Source of the DNA: an uncultured Fodinibius sp.
GTDB taxonomy: Bacteria; Bacteroidota; Rhodothermia; Balneolales; Balneolaceae
DNA length: 64,000 bases
Direction of reading: 5' to 3'
Assembly (NCBI GenBank): GCA_913056455.1
Contig: CAJXMJ010000001.1
Coordinates: 372,001-436,000, forward strand
The stretch's first letter is position 1, and every line of letters begins with the position of its first letter. Positions 8,715 through 16,795 of the stretch are shown one piece after another. A program made the translations under genes and the position numbers. The notes under the pieces are model-generated. The model saw only the letters and a list, made by a program, of their open reading frames with translations, ran no database searches and was not told where the DNA came from.

Positions 8715-9995
8715 ATGAAAAAGCATAGTGCTATTTCAACGAAAAATTTGCAAAAGTTCATCAAGAGTAAAAAGGGTAAGGTGATCGATATTCGTCCTAT
8801 TGCTGCTTACAACGGCTGGCGTCTGCAAAATGAAGACCGTGGCGGCCATATTCTAACTGCCAAAAGCATTCCGCTGAAATGGACTCGCTACATGGATTGG
8901 GTAGAAGTGCTGGAAGAGAAGAATATCGAGAAAGATGAACCGGTTGTGGTTTATGGATATGATGATGAAGATACACGGTCGATGGCAGAAAAGTTACTTA
9001 ATCTGGACTATACTGATGTTCAAGTTTATGATGGGTTTTTGTCAGAGTGGGCAGCGAATAAAAATTTGACGCTGAACCGATTGGAACGCTTTCAGCAGCT
9101 GGTACATCCGGAGTGGGTGAAACAGCTTATCGTGGATAACATTCCCCAAGAATATGATAATGATGATTTTGTGATTTGCCATTCGCACTATGGCTATATG
9201 GAAGATTATGAAAAAGGACATATTCCTGGTGCGATTGCGTTGAATACCAACTGGCTGGAATCGACTGAGACCTGGAACCGCCGCACGCCGGATGAATTAC
9301 GGGCACGGTTAGAAAGCTTGGGTATTCGTCACAATACTACAGTGGTGGTATATGGGCGTTTTTCGGCGCCAGTGTATGATGAAGAGCGCTTTCCGGGAAA
9401 AAGTGCGGGACATCTGGGAGCTATGCGAAGCGCAGCTATTTTGCTGTACGCCGGTGTGAAGGATGTCCGTATTTTAAATGGTGGAATTACTTCTTGGGAG
9501 GATGCGGGATATGAAGTTTCAACTGAAGAAGTAGAACCTGATCCGGTGGATGATTTTGGGGCAGAAATTCCGGGTCGACCTGAACTTATGATCGATACAC
9601 CAGAAGCAAAAGAATATTTATCAGCCGATGATGCCGAATTGGTTAGTGTTCGTAGCTGGCCGGAGTTTATTGGGGAACGCAGTGGGTATCATTATATCGA
9701 GAAAAAGGGACGAATACCCGGCGCGATTTTTGGCAATTGTGGCAGTGACGCCTATCATATGGAAAACTACCGTAATTTTGATCATACCATGCGTGAATAC
9801 CAAGAGGTGGCAGACACCTGGATCGAAGAGGGGCTAACGCCAGAGAAACGATTAGCCTTTTACTGCGGTACAGGCTGGCGGGGCAGTGAAGCTTTTTGGA
9901 ATGCTTACCTAATGGGTTGGCCTAAGGTTTCGGTGTATGATGGTGGCTGGTATGAATGGAGCAGCGATTCTCATAATCCTATCGATAAAGGTTAG
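8715..9995 (+). CDS. Triple-rhodanese-domain sulfurtransferase (YnjE-like)
   Basis: Predicted sulfurtransferase moving sulfane sulfur onto an acceptor such as cyanide or a thiol. The 426 residues contain three rhodanese folds at about 10-115, 125-275 and 285-420. Only the third has a catalytic cysteine (Cys384, loop CGTGWR). The matching loops of domains 1 and 2 read VVYGYDDEDTR and VVYGRFSAPV, with no Cys, so these two are probably structural. E. coli YnjE has the same three-domain design with an active Cys at nearly the same position. No signal peptide is seen, so a cytoplasmic location is likely here. It is monocistronic and divergent from the thioesterase. Confidence 0.88.
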   Translation: MKKHSAISTKNLQKFIKSKKGKVIDIRPIAAYNGWRLQNEDRGGHILTAKSIPLKWTRYMDWVEVLEEKNIEKDEPVVVYGYDDEDTRSMAEKLLNLDYTDVQVYDGFLSEWAANKNLTLNRLERFQQLVHPEWVKQLIVDNIPQEYDNDDFVICHSHYGYMEDYEKGHIPGAIALNTNWLESTETWNRRTPDELRARLESLGIRHNTTVVVYGRFSAPVYDEERFPGKSAGHLGAMRSAAILLYAGVKDVRILNGGITSWEDAGYEVSTEEVEPDPVDDFGAEIPGRPELMIDTPEAKEYLSADDAELVSVRSWPEFIGERSGYHYIEKKGRIPGAIFGNCGSDAYHMENYRNFDHTMREYQEVADTWIEEGLTPEKRLAFYCGTGWRGSEAFWNAYLMGWPKVSVYDGGWYEWSSDSHNPIDKG

Positions 9996-9999
9996 CCGA

Positions 10000-10039
10000 T
10001 CTTAGATTGAGGGTTGCTGCTTTTGCTCCTAATCTAAGA
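10000..10039. repeat. Inverted repeat TCTTAGATT...AATCTAAGA downstream of the rhodanese gene
   Basis: Perfect 9-base arms at 10000-10008 and 10031-10039 enclose 22 bases. No T-run follows, so it is a poor intrinsic terminator. It resembles other long-loop inverted repeats in spacers of this window (14303, 18153, 19225). Confidence 0.5.
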
Positions 10040-10128
10040 CTCTGGCAAGTAGTAAATTATAAAATAATAGTGTTAGATGAACATATCGGAATTTGATCAG
10101 TTTGTTTTTCGTTACGACTCCAAACGAT

Positions 10129-10136
10129 TAACTTTG
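10129..10136 (+). promoter_or_regulatory. Candidate Bacteroidota -7 box TAACTTTG for the LLM oxidoreductase
   Basis: TAACTTTG matches TAnnTTTG and lies 33 bases before the LLM start codon. The sequence TTAACTTTGACAT is identical to the rpsT promoter core at 58139-58146 on minus. No TTG lies at the 20-base spacing; the nearest is 24 bases upstream, so the -33 element is weak. Confidence 0.45.
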
Positions 10137-10169
10137 ACATTAAAGTAAGTAGGATTAAGAAAATCATCT

Positions 10170-11198
10170 ATGGAATTTGGCATATATACTTTTGTTGAGA
10201 ACACACCGCATCCCCAGCTGGATCGCATGCTTACACCTGCCGAGCGATTAGAAAACTTGATGGAAGAAATTGAGTTGGCTGATGAGGCAGGGCTTGATAT
10301 ATTTGGTATCGGAGAACACCACCGCGAAGAATATTTGTCCTCATCACCAACGACCATTTTAGCTGCAGCAGCGGCACGGACCAAGCAGATCAAACTCAGT
10401 AGTGCAGTTACAGTGCTGGGATCCGAAGATCCGGTACGAGCCTACCAGCAGTTTGCAACCATTGATCAGCTTTCCAAAGGAAGATCCGAAATTATGGTGG
10501 GGCGAGGTTCGTTTGTCGAGTCCTTTCCGCTGTTTGGATATAACTTGCAGGACTATGAAGAATTGTTCGAAGAGAAGCTGGATCTACTGCTGAAGCTTCG
10601 CGAAAGCGAAACCATCAGTTGGAGTGGTAAACATCGTGCTGATATTGATAATCGCGGTGTATATCCCCAGCCGTACCAGGATCAAATTCCCGTTTGGAGA
10701 GCAGTTGGAGGGACGCCCAAGTCGGCTTATCAGGCCGGTGCGCTGGGACTTCCAATGGCACTGGGCATTATTGGGGGACAACCGGAACAGTTCAAGCAGC
10801 TGGCAGACATCCACCAAAGGGGAGCTGAGGAGAATGATTACAATCCGCCAAAATTGAGCATCAACTCACATGGCTTTATTGCCGAAGATTCCAAAGAAGC
10901 AGCCGACATCGCGTTTCCTGCGTTCAAGGTAACGATGGATAAAATTGGTAAAGAGCGTGGCTGGCCGCCGATGACGCGTGACAAGTTTGAGGCTTCACGA
11001 ACGCTGCGTGGAGCAAACGCCGTGGGTGATCCACAGGAAATTATTGACAAAGTGCTGTTCCAACACGAAATTTTTGGTCATGATCGCTTTTTGCTGCAGA
11101 TGAGTGTGGGATCTATTCCGCATCAAAGGCTGCTTAAATCGATTGAGCTGTTTGCCACCGAAGTAAAACCGGCGGTGAATAAAGCGCTTGATGAATAA
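10170..11198 (+). CDS. LLM-class (luciferase-like) flavin-dependent oxidoreductase
   Basis: Predicted FMNH2- or F420-dependent monooxygenase with a luciferase-like TIM barrel, 342 residues. Family traits visible are the N-terminal strand MEFGIYTFVENTPHP, the segment LDIFGIGEHHREEYLSSSPTTIL (the EHH signature of the bacterial-luciferase-like group), LSSAVTVLGSEDPVRAYQQFATID and EIMVGRGSFVESFPLFGY. This fits the group 1 LLM oxidoreductases without a true luciferase function. Substrate unknown. The next gene starts 15 bases downstream and may be cotranscribed. Confidence 0.9.
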   Translation: MEFGIYTFVENTPHPQLDRMLTPAERLENLMEEIELADEAGLDIFGIGEHHREEYLSSSPTTILAAAAARTKQIKLSSAVTVLGSEDPVRAYQQFATIDQLSKGRSEIMVGRGSFVESFPLFGYNLQDYEELFEEKLDLLLKLRESETISWSGKHRADIDNRGVYPQPYQDQIPVWRAVGGTPKSAYQAGALGLPMALGIIGGQPEQFKQLADIHQRGAEENDYNPPKLSINSHGFIAEDSKEAADIAFPAFKVTMDKIGKERGWPPMTRDKFEASRTLRGANAVGDPQEIIDKVLFQHEIFGHDRFLLQMSVGSIPHQRLLKSIELFATEVKPAVNKALDE

Positions 11199-11213
11199 TG
11201 TAATGGAGATGCT

Positions 11214-11570
11214 ATGGAAAATGGTAGAAAAACGTTTAAAGCCCCGTGGGATTGGTTGCTTATCTTGATGACGAGCGGAGTCACATTATTATTACTTGGA
11301 CTCGATTATTATACACCGGGGTTTATACCAACTCTGATAACTTGGAGCATAATTTTGGGAGCTCTCGGATTTGGCATAGGCGGACTGTTTGGCTACGTTG
11401 GCTACTTCAGAAATAGCATCTTAAAGGGTTACAAAGCGTATGTGACTCATCGTGATAAAACGGTCGTAATTACAACCGAAGAGGAGCAAGTAGTGATATC
11501 TCCAGACGATCCGGAAGCATTCGTTGCATCGATAGAAGCATCTTTGGGAGATAAACAGGCAGATACATAG
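11214..11570 (+). CDS. Small membrane protein, possibly PH-domain-like
   Basis: 118 residues with two transmembrane segments at about 14-33 and 37-63, followed by a soluble tail of about 55 residues. The tail pattern KTVVITTEEEQVVISPDDPEAFVASIEASL resembles the end of bacterial PH-like domains (YdbS/bPH type), where ISP-DPE-F is common. It is much shorter than usual members of that class, so the family call is tentative. It starts 15 bases after the LLM gene. No function can be stated. Confidence 0.6.
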   Translation: MENGRKTFKAPWDWLLILMTSGVTLLLLGLDYYTPGFIPTLITWSIILGALGFGIGGLFGYVGYFRNSILKGYKAYVTHRDKTVVITTEEEQVVISPDDPEAFVASIEASLGDKQADT

Positions 11571-11687
11571 ATAATCCTCTTGTAGAGAAAGATATCTTAT
11601 TAAGAATTGATCTTATTTAAGTTTCTGTTTCAAAAGTAGTTTCGTATCATTGAGCCTCACAATTCCAACCATTTAAACTATATTTAT

Positions 11688-12122
11688 ATGTACACTGGCT
11701 TTCAACATCTACACTCGGGCATCGCCTATTTGGTGTTGCTGATTTTAGTGGGCGTCATCGGATACGCGCTTGTAAATTTCATCAATAAAAAGCCATTCAC
11801 CGAGAGGGCACGGAAATTTTCCTTGGTAGGGCTTATTGCTTCCCACATTCAGCTCTTAATTGGATTGGTGCTGTACGTGATTTCACCAGTTGGTATTTCA
11901 AACTTCTCCGGTGAAGCCATGGGGGATGCCATGGCGCGACTGTACATGCTCGAGCATCCGCTGACCATGATTATTGGCATTGTACTTATTACCGTTGGTT
12001 ACTCCAAGGCCAAAAGCGGAGAAGACGATGCTGCCAGATACAAAAAGATTCTCATTTTTTACGGACTCGGGTTATTTCTAATATTGCTTCGCATTCCTTG
12101 GTCAGCATGGCCGGGTATGTAA
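11688..12122 (+). CDS. Conserved four-helix integral membrane protein, cytochrome-b-like
   Basis: 144 residues with four predicted transmembrane helices (about 10-31, 43-65, 86-105 and 119-138). Histidines sit at helix ends or inside helices: H7 and H9 in GFQHLHSG, one in LIASHIQLLIG and one in MLEHPLTM. Proteins of this size and pattern are common in Bacteroidota and are sometimes annotated as cytochrome B because of these histidines; haem binding is not demonstrated here. It stands alone, 117 bases after the previous gene and 57 bases before uppP on the same strand. Confidence 0.7.
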   Translation: MYTGFQHLHSGIAYLVLLILVGVIGYALVNFINKKPFTERARKFSLVGLIASHIQLLIGLVLYVISPVGISNFSGEAMGDAMARLYMLEHPLTMIIGIVLITVGYSKAKSGEDDAARYKKILIFYGLGLFLILLRIPWSAWPGM

Positions 12123-12179
12123 TATCAGTTGTATTGTGATTTAAACTGAAAACCTCTTTCCTATCCAAAAATTGGAAGC

Positions 12180-12968
12180 ATGAGTATTATTGAAGTTATC
12201 ATCCTCAGTATCATTGAGGGGATTACCGAGTTTTTGCCGATCTCTTCAACGGGACACATGATTTTGGCCTCCCATCTTATGGGGATGGAGAATACCGAGT
12301 TCCTTAAAACATTTGAGATATCTATCCAGCTTTCGGCGGTATTGGCCATTGTAGTGATGTATCGTGATAAGCTATTTGCCGGCTTGCAGCTTTATTACAA
12401 GTTGTTTTGGGCTTTTATTCCTGTTTCGGTAGTGGGATTGCTTTTTTATGATGCCATTAAAGCGGTGCTGTTTAACACGATTGTGGTAAGCGTGATGCTT
12501 ATTTTAGGAGGAATCGTGTTGATCTTGCTTGATAAGTGGACCCGAAATCGAGAAACTCAATATGTCGAACTTGAAGATATCTCTACCAAGAGTGCTTTGA
12601 TGATTGGGGTTGCTCAATGTTTTGCACTTATCCCAGGTACATCTCGAGCGGCTGCTACCATTATTGGAGGAGCAGCAATTGGTTATAATGAGCGCCAGGC
12701 TACGGAGTTTTCCTTTCTTTTGGCGATACCCACGATGGCCGCAGCAACGGGATATGATCTGTTTCAAACAGCGTCGGGTATTTCAACAGAGCAGTTCTTG
12801 CTTTTGGGCTTGGGAAGTATTTTTGCCTTTATCTTTGCTTGGATTGCAGTAAAAGGTTTTCTGAAAATTGTAGATTCATATGGATTTCGCCACTTTGGCT
12901 ATTACCGTATCGGTCTGGCCATTATATTTTTAATACTGGCCTTTTGTTTTAACATAACCTTGTACTAA
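12180..12968 (+). CDS. uppP: Undecaprenyl-diphosphatase (BacA/UppP family)
   Basis: Integral membrane enzyme that dephosphorylates undecaprenyl diphosphate, recycling the lipid carrier for peptidoglycan and surface glycans. The 262-residue protein shows the two family motifs: EGITEFLPISSTGHMIL near the N-terminus, with the catalytic Glu pair and Ser, and IPGTSRAAATIIGG near residues 150-165 with the catalytic Arg. About eight hydrophobic segments are visible. Length matches the usual 260-280 residues. A strong bidirectional hairpin follows directly and faces the convergent acyl-CoA dehydrogenase. Confidence 0.95.
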   Translation: MSIIEVIILSIIEGITEFLPISSTGHMILASHLMGMENTEFLKTFEISIQLSAVLAIVVMYRDKLFAGLQLYYKLFWAFIPVSVVGLLFYDAIKAVLFNTIVVSVMLILGGIVLILLDKWTRNRETQYVELEDISTKSALMIGVAQCFALIPGTSRAAATIIGGAAIGYNERQATEFSFLLAIPTMAAATGYDLFQTASGISTEQFLLLGLGSIFAFIFAWIAVKGFLKIVDSYGFRHFGYYRIGLAIIFLILAFCFNITLY

Positions 12969-12975
12969 ATAATAA

Positions 12976-13008
12976 AACCCTGAAAGAGGGAGCTCCTCTA
13001 TCAGGGTT
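12976..13008. terminator. Bidirectional terminator between uppP and the convergent gcdH-like gene
   Basis: Arms AACCCTGAAAGAGG and CCTCTATCAGGGTT pair over 14 bases with one mismatch around the loop GAGCT. On minus the stem is followed by a TTTTATTATT-like tract, and on plus by a weaker AT-rich tract. It sits 7 bases after the uppP stop. Confidence 0.85.
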
Positions 13009-13033
13009 CAATATTTATAATGTAACAGTGTTT

Positions 13034-14254
13034 TTAGTTCTCAGGCATATCATTTCCACGGGGAACAAAGGCCTGAATATCGGTGATCTCACGTCCCAAT
13101 ATTAATCCGTGGATATCGTAGGTACCTTCGTAGGTATTAACCGATTCGAGATTCATTACGTGGTGAATGACGCGATATTCCCCAGTAATACCGTTGGCAC
13201 CGTGCATATCTCGTGCAATGCGTGCAATCTCTAAAGCCGTGCCACAATTATTTCTTTTGGCTAATGATACCATCGAATGATGAGACCGTCCTTCATCTTT
13301 CAATTTTCCTAATCGCCATGCCAGCAGTTGCATCTGGGTAATATCGGTAAGCATGTTGGCCAGCTTGGTTTGGGGAAGCTGGTTAGCAGCTATAGGGTAT
13401 CCAAATTGCTTACGTTCACCTACATATTCTCGTGCCTTTTGATAACAGAATTCGGCAGCTCCTACTGTCCCCCAGGCAATACCATAACGAGCAGAGTTTA
13501 AACAGGTAAAAGGGCCTTTTAGTCCGGTGATATCCGGAAAAACATTTTCATCCGGTACAAATACATCCTCAAAAACCATTTCTCCTGTTTCGGAAGCGCG
13601 AAGTGACATTTTATGCTTCGTGGTCGGCGCGCTGTAACCGTCCATATCTTTGGTTACTAAAAAGCCGCGTATTTCTCCTTCGTCATCTTTATTTTCTTTG
13701 GCCTTAGCCCATACTACTCCTACATCAGCAATAGGAGAGTTGGTAATCCACATTTTGGCCCCGTTGAGAATCCATCCGCCATCGGTTTTGACTGCGGTTG
13801 TTGACATTGATCCGGGGTCCGAACCGTGATCGGGTTCAGTTAAACCGAAACATCCAATAAGTTCGCCAGTAGCCAGTTTTGGCAAAAATCGTTCTTTTTG
13901 CTCATCCGTACCAAACTCAAAAATAGGAAGCATTACCAGTGACGATTGAACCGACATAAATGATCGATAGCCTGAGTCCACGCGTTCCACTTCGCGAGCG
14001 ACAAGTCCGTAGGCTGTTTGACTAGCATCAACTCCACCGTATTCAGGGGGGAGATATGATCCCAATAACCCCAAATAACCCATTTCGGTAGCGATGTCTT
14101 TATCAAAGTATTCTTCTTGGTTTCCTTTCAAAGCACGTGGTTCAAGCTTGCTCTGGGCATAATCGCGGGCGGTCTCCATAATCATGCGATCATCTTCGGA
14201 GAGCTCAGATTCAAACTGAAAGGGGTCGTCGATGTTAAAGCTATTACTGGACAT
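13034..14254 (-). CDS. gcdH: Glutaryl-CoA dehydrogenase-type acyl-CoA dehydrogenase
   Basis: FAD enzyme oxidising glutaryl-CoA (with decarboxylation to crotonyl-CoA) and passing electrons to ETF. The 406 residues fit the family. Diagnostic segments are GCFGLTEPDHGSDPGSM (flavin/substrate region) and ESVNTYEGTYDIHGLILGREITDIQAF near the C-terminus, with the catalytic Glu in the TYEGT loop as in glutaryl-CoA dehydrogenases. It lies on the strand of the next acyl-CoA dehydrogenase and the fix genes, which form its presumed electron acceptor. Substrate identity is a family inference; other short-chain substrates remain possible. Confidence 0.87.
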   Translation of the reverse strand: MSSNSFNIDDPFQFESELSEDDRMIMETARDYAQSKLEPRALKGNQEEYFDKDIATEMGYLGLLGSYLPPEYGGVDASQTAYGLVAREVERVDSGYRSFMSVQSSLVMLPIFEFGTDEQKERFLPKLATGELIGCFGLTEPDHGSDPGSMSTTAVKTDGGWILNGAKMWITNSPIADVGVVWAKAKENKDDEGEIRGFLVTKDMDGYSAPTTKHKMSLRASETGEMVFEDVFVPDENVFPDITGLKGPFTCLNSARYGIAWGTVGAAEFCYQKAREYVGERKQFGYPIAANQLPQTKLANMLTDITQMQLLAWRLGKLKDEGRSHHSMVSLAKRNNCGTALEIARIARDMHGANGITGEYRVIHHVMNLESVNTYEGTYDIHGLILGREITDIQAFVPRGNDMPEN

Positions 14255-14302
14255 GAGATAGTAGGTTTCTGTGAGACTTTTCTTTTATCGAAGGTAAGTG
14301 AT

Positions 14303-14386
14303 ATGGTTGAAAGTTGCAGGTTAGAGGTTAAAATTTCAGGTAGTTTCAATGAACAATGAACTATTAACCTTCTAACTTTCAACCAT
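14303..14386. repeat. Long-loop inverted repeat between two acyl-CoA dehydrogenase genes
   Basis: Perfect 13-base arms ATGGTTGAAAGTT (14303-14315) and AACTTTCAACCAT (14374-14386). A further GGTTAA/TTAACC pairing lies inside, offset by a small indel. The element occupies most of the spacer and has no T-run typical of a terminator. Confidence 0.7.
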
Positions 14387-14389
14387 GGT

Positions 14390-15574
14390 TTATTGCCAAA
14401 ATTCTTTTTTGAGCTCACGGCCGATAATCATGCGTTGAACCTCCGAAGTCCCTTCGCCGATCGTCATTAACTTGGCATCGCGCATAAATCTTTCTACATG
14501 ATATTCTTTGATATATCCGTAGCCGCCGTGAATTTGTACGGCCTCATCAGCAGCGCGAACGGCCAGCTCGGAGGCAAAAAGTTTTGCCATAGAAACCTCT
14601 TTTGTAAATGGCTTGCCCTGATCTTTCAGCCAGGCCGCGCGGTGGACCAGCATACGGGCGGCATCAACCTCTGTAGCCATATTGGCTATTTTCGTTTCTA
14701 TTGCCTGGAAGTCACCAATTGGAGATCCAAATTGCTTGCGTTCGCCGGAATATTTAAGAGATTCTTCAAGGGCACCGCGGGCAATACCGACTGAAAGGGC
14801 ACCAATACCGATACGTCCGCCATCAAGCACTTTCATGGTATCAACAAAGCCGCGACCGAGTTCTCCCAAAAGATTCTCTTCGGGCACTTCTACATCCTCA
14901 AAAATAACTTCAGTCGTGTCGCTGGAATTCATCCCAAGCTTTTCCATTTTACCGCCAGATTCAACACCATCCCAGCTCCCCTCAACAATGAAAGCGCTGA
15001 TGCCTTTGGTTCCCTTATCAGGATCCGTTTTAGCTAAAACGACATAAATATCACCTACTGAGCCCTGCGTGATAAAAATCTTCGTACCGTTGAGAATATA
15101 TTTATCACCTTTTTTGATAGCAGTTGTCTTCATCCCTGAGGCATCACTTCCCGATCCGGGTTCTGTAAGGCACCATGCTCCCAGCTTTGCACCTTTGGCA
15201 AGAGGCGTCAGGTATTCTTCTTTTTGGGAATCGTTCGCCGCCAGGGCTATATGTCCCGACGCCAAAGAAGTATGCGACGCTACAGTTAAGGCAAGTGATG
15301 CATCCCAACGGGCAATTTCTTCAATGGCCAGGCAAAAACTGACATGTCCTACACCGCCTCCACCATACTTTTCGGGATGAACCATCCCCATAAAACCTTG
15401 ATTTGCTAATTTTTTGACGAGTTCCTGTGGGAATTTCTTACTGGCGTCACGCTCCTTCACGCCCGGCTTAACATGACGTTCAACGAAATCTCTGATACTA
15501 TCTCGGATGAGTTGCTGTTCTTCGGAAAGTTCAAAACTAAGCCCAGTAGCTTTTTGTAATACGTCGGTACTCAT
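14390..15574 (-). CDS. Acyl-CoA dehydrogenase (short/medium-chain type)
   Basis: FAD-dependent alpha,beta-dehydrogenation of acyl-CoA, 394 residues. Visible family blocks: AWCLTEPGSGSDASGMKTTA (flavin binding), IYVVLAKTDPDKGTKGISAFIVE, GERKQFGSPIGDFQAIETKIANM and IHGGYGYIKEYHVERFMRDAKLMTIGEGTSEVQRMIIGREL. The Glu of GEGTSE is at the usual catalytic-base position of short- and medium-chain enzymes. It is the first of the two acyl-CoA dehydrogenases on minus, with a 135-base spacer that holds the long inverted repeat. It probably feeds electrons to the EtfAB/FixCX proteins encoded nearby. Confidence 0.92.
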   Translation of the reverse strand: MSTDVLQKATGLSFELSEEQQLIRDSIRDFVERHVKPGVKERDASKKFPQELVKKLANQGFMGMVHPEKYGGGGVGHVSFCLAIEEIARWDASLALTVASHTSLASGHIALAANDSQKEEYLTPLAKGAKLGAWCLTEPGSGSDASGMKTTAIKKGDKYILNGTKIFITQGSVGDIYVVLAKTDPDKGTKGISAFIVEGSWDGVESGGKMEKLGMNSSDTTEVIFEDVEVPEENLLGELGRGFVDTMKVLDGGRIGIGALSVGIARGALEESLKYSGERKQFGSPIGDFQAIETKIANMATEVDAARMLVHRAAWLKDQGKPFTKEVSMAKLFASELAVRAADEAVQIHGGYGYIKEYHVERFMRDAKLMTIGEGTSEVQRMIIGRELKKEFWQ

Positions 15575-15875
15575 AAAATGGAATTAAAATAGATTGGAAT
15601 TTTTCTATCTATTAAAATAGAAAAAATTTGGCAAATCGTTTTGGGAAAGAAACACCAACTTAGTGTATATAAGCTATAATTGAGTAAAATTTTGTAATTA
15701 AGCAGTCAAAACTTATTTGGGGCAAGTTTTCTAAATGACTACTTCCTCAGTACCGATAAAAATTTAACTACATTTGGAACAAAAATAGAAAGTACTGATA
15801 TGTATAAATGAGATATTCATCTCATCAAAATGGATTGAACTTATAATATTAATAGAATAAAAAAGAGGAGACAAT
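15575..15875. other. 301-base divergent spacer with two inverted repeats
   Basis: The spacer separates the minus-strand acyl-CoA dehydrogenase from the plus-strand secreted protein. It holds an AT-rich hairpin TTTTCTAT/ATAGAAAA (15601-15624) just upstream of the dehydrogenase, and a perfect ATGAGAT-ATTC-ATCTCAT repeat (15808-15825) upstream of the plus gene. A strong purine-rich ribosome site, GAGGAGA, lies just before the plus ATG. No TAnnTTTG box was found. Confidence 0.55.
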
Positions 15876-16223
15876 ATGTATCTTTTTAATAAAAAAGCGT
15901 TCTTTTCAGCAATTATTATGATCATTGGAATTGCAATGTTTTCTAATCCGGTTATGGCACAGGAGAAGGGAAACGTTAAGTTTTCTGGACAGGTAGTTGA
16001 TGCCTCCAGCCAAGAAGCAATATCTGGATCTCAGGTAATGCTACAGGGGGTAGATAAGGAAACTACTACCGGGGAAGATGGATCCTTTACTTTTGAAAAA
16101 GTTAGCGCCGGGACTTATACTCTTGCAGTTTCAGCTGAAGGATATAAGGACTGGGAGCAAAAAGTAGAAGTGAAGAAAGGCGGAGATGCAATAACGGTTA
16201 AGTTAAAGCCCAAAAAATCTTAG
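15876..16223 (+). CDS. Small secreted CarboxypepD_reg-like (transthyretin-fold) protein
   Basis: 115-residue exported protein. Residues 1-28 form a signal peptide (hydrophobic stretch FSAIIMIIGIAMFSNPVMA, likely cleavage after VMA). The remainder is a single carboxypeptidase-regulatory-like beta-sandwich: KFSGQVVDASSQEAISGSQV followed by TTTGEDGSFTFEKVSAGTYTLAVSAEGY. In Bacteroidota such domains usually head TonB-dependent receptors; here it stands alone. The start is supported by a strong GAGGAGA ribosome site, unusual for this window. A strong terminator follows, so it is monocistronic. Function unknown, probably periplasmic or surface. Confidence 0.8.
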   Translation: MYLFNKKAFFSAIIMIIGIAMFSNPVMAQEKGNVKFSGQVVDASSQEAISGSQVMLQGVDKETTTGEDGSFTFEKVSAGTYTLAVSAEGYKDWEQKVEVKKGGDAITVKLKPKKS

Positions 16224-16243
16224 TATAATATTGATCTCAATGC

Positions 16244-16275
16244 AAAAGGCCATTCCTAAACGGAATGGCCTTTTT
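16244..16275. terminator. Bidirectional intrinsic terminator
   Basis: Arms AAAAGGCCATTCC and GGAATGGCCTTTTT form a perfect 13-base stem with loop TAAAC, followed by T-rich sequence on plus. The complementary strand also ends in four T residues, so it can serve both the small secreted protein gene and the convergent fixX. Confidence 0.92.
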
Positions 16276-16365
16276 ATTAGTAAAATTTATCTTGGTGCAG
16301 GAGCTTTTAATGGGATTGTCTTTTGTTATTAAATCTCATCACATGATATTCGTGAGGGTGAAACA

Positions 16366-16668
16366 CTATCCGAAATTCCAAGTTACACCGCGGCCGATTT
16401 CGGGATCGGGATAGTTCCAGTCTACTGCTCCCTGATCACAGGCATACATACATGTGCCGCACTCAATACAATCTTCGACCTGAAAATGCACTTGGCCATC
16501 CTCATCCATAGTATAGCAATTGGCGGGACAAACGTAGGTGGTGCACTTATGAGGACATACAGAATTACAAATATCTGTATCCACCTCGATATGAGGTTTG
16601 ATGTCTGATTTTGCTTGGTTGCGATAGCTAACAAGTCCCAGTCGCTCGGTAAGATCAAGTAATTTCAT
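16366..16668 (-). CDS. fixX: FixX-like ferredoxin of the ETF-quinone oxidoreductase
   Basis: Iron-sulfur partner of FixC that relays electrons from ETF towards quinone. The 100-residue protein has the [4Fe-4S] pattern CIECGTCMYAC near residues 77-87 plus an outlying CPANC, and ends GRGVTWNFG, close to the typical FixX terminus. It is the last gene of an etfB-etfA-fixC-fixX run on minus. In mitochondria the same domain is fused to ETF:QO; here it is separate. A 127-base spacer with a CCTGAA/TTCAGG palindrome separates it from fixC. Confidence 0.9.
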   Translation of the reverse strand: MKLLDLTERLGLVSYRNQAKSDIKPHIEVDTDICNSVCPHKCTTYVCPANCYTMDEDGQVHFQVEDCIECGTCMYACDQGAVDWNYPDPEIGRGVTWNFG

Positions 16669-16747
16669 AAGACAAAAAATAAAGACTTAACATTTTAAAC
16701 ACCGTGCCATTTTGAATTCGTTTCAGAATTTATAAAATAGTTAGATT

Positions 16748-16775
16748 CAGACCCTGAAATAAATTCAGGATGACA
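16748..16775. repeat. CCTGAA-ATAAA-TTCAGG palindrome followed by ATGACA
   Basis: An intergenic palindrome in the fixC-fixX spacer with the look of the dispersed GTCATCCTGAA-type repeats seen in many bacterial genomes. Only one copy was found in this window, so its membership of a family is inference. Confidence 0.5.
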
Positions 16776-16795
16776 CATTAGTATTTTTCAAATCG

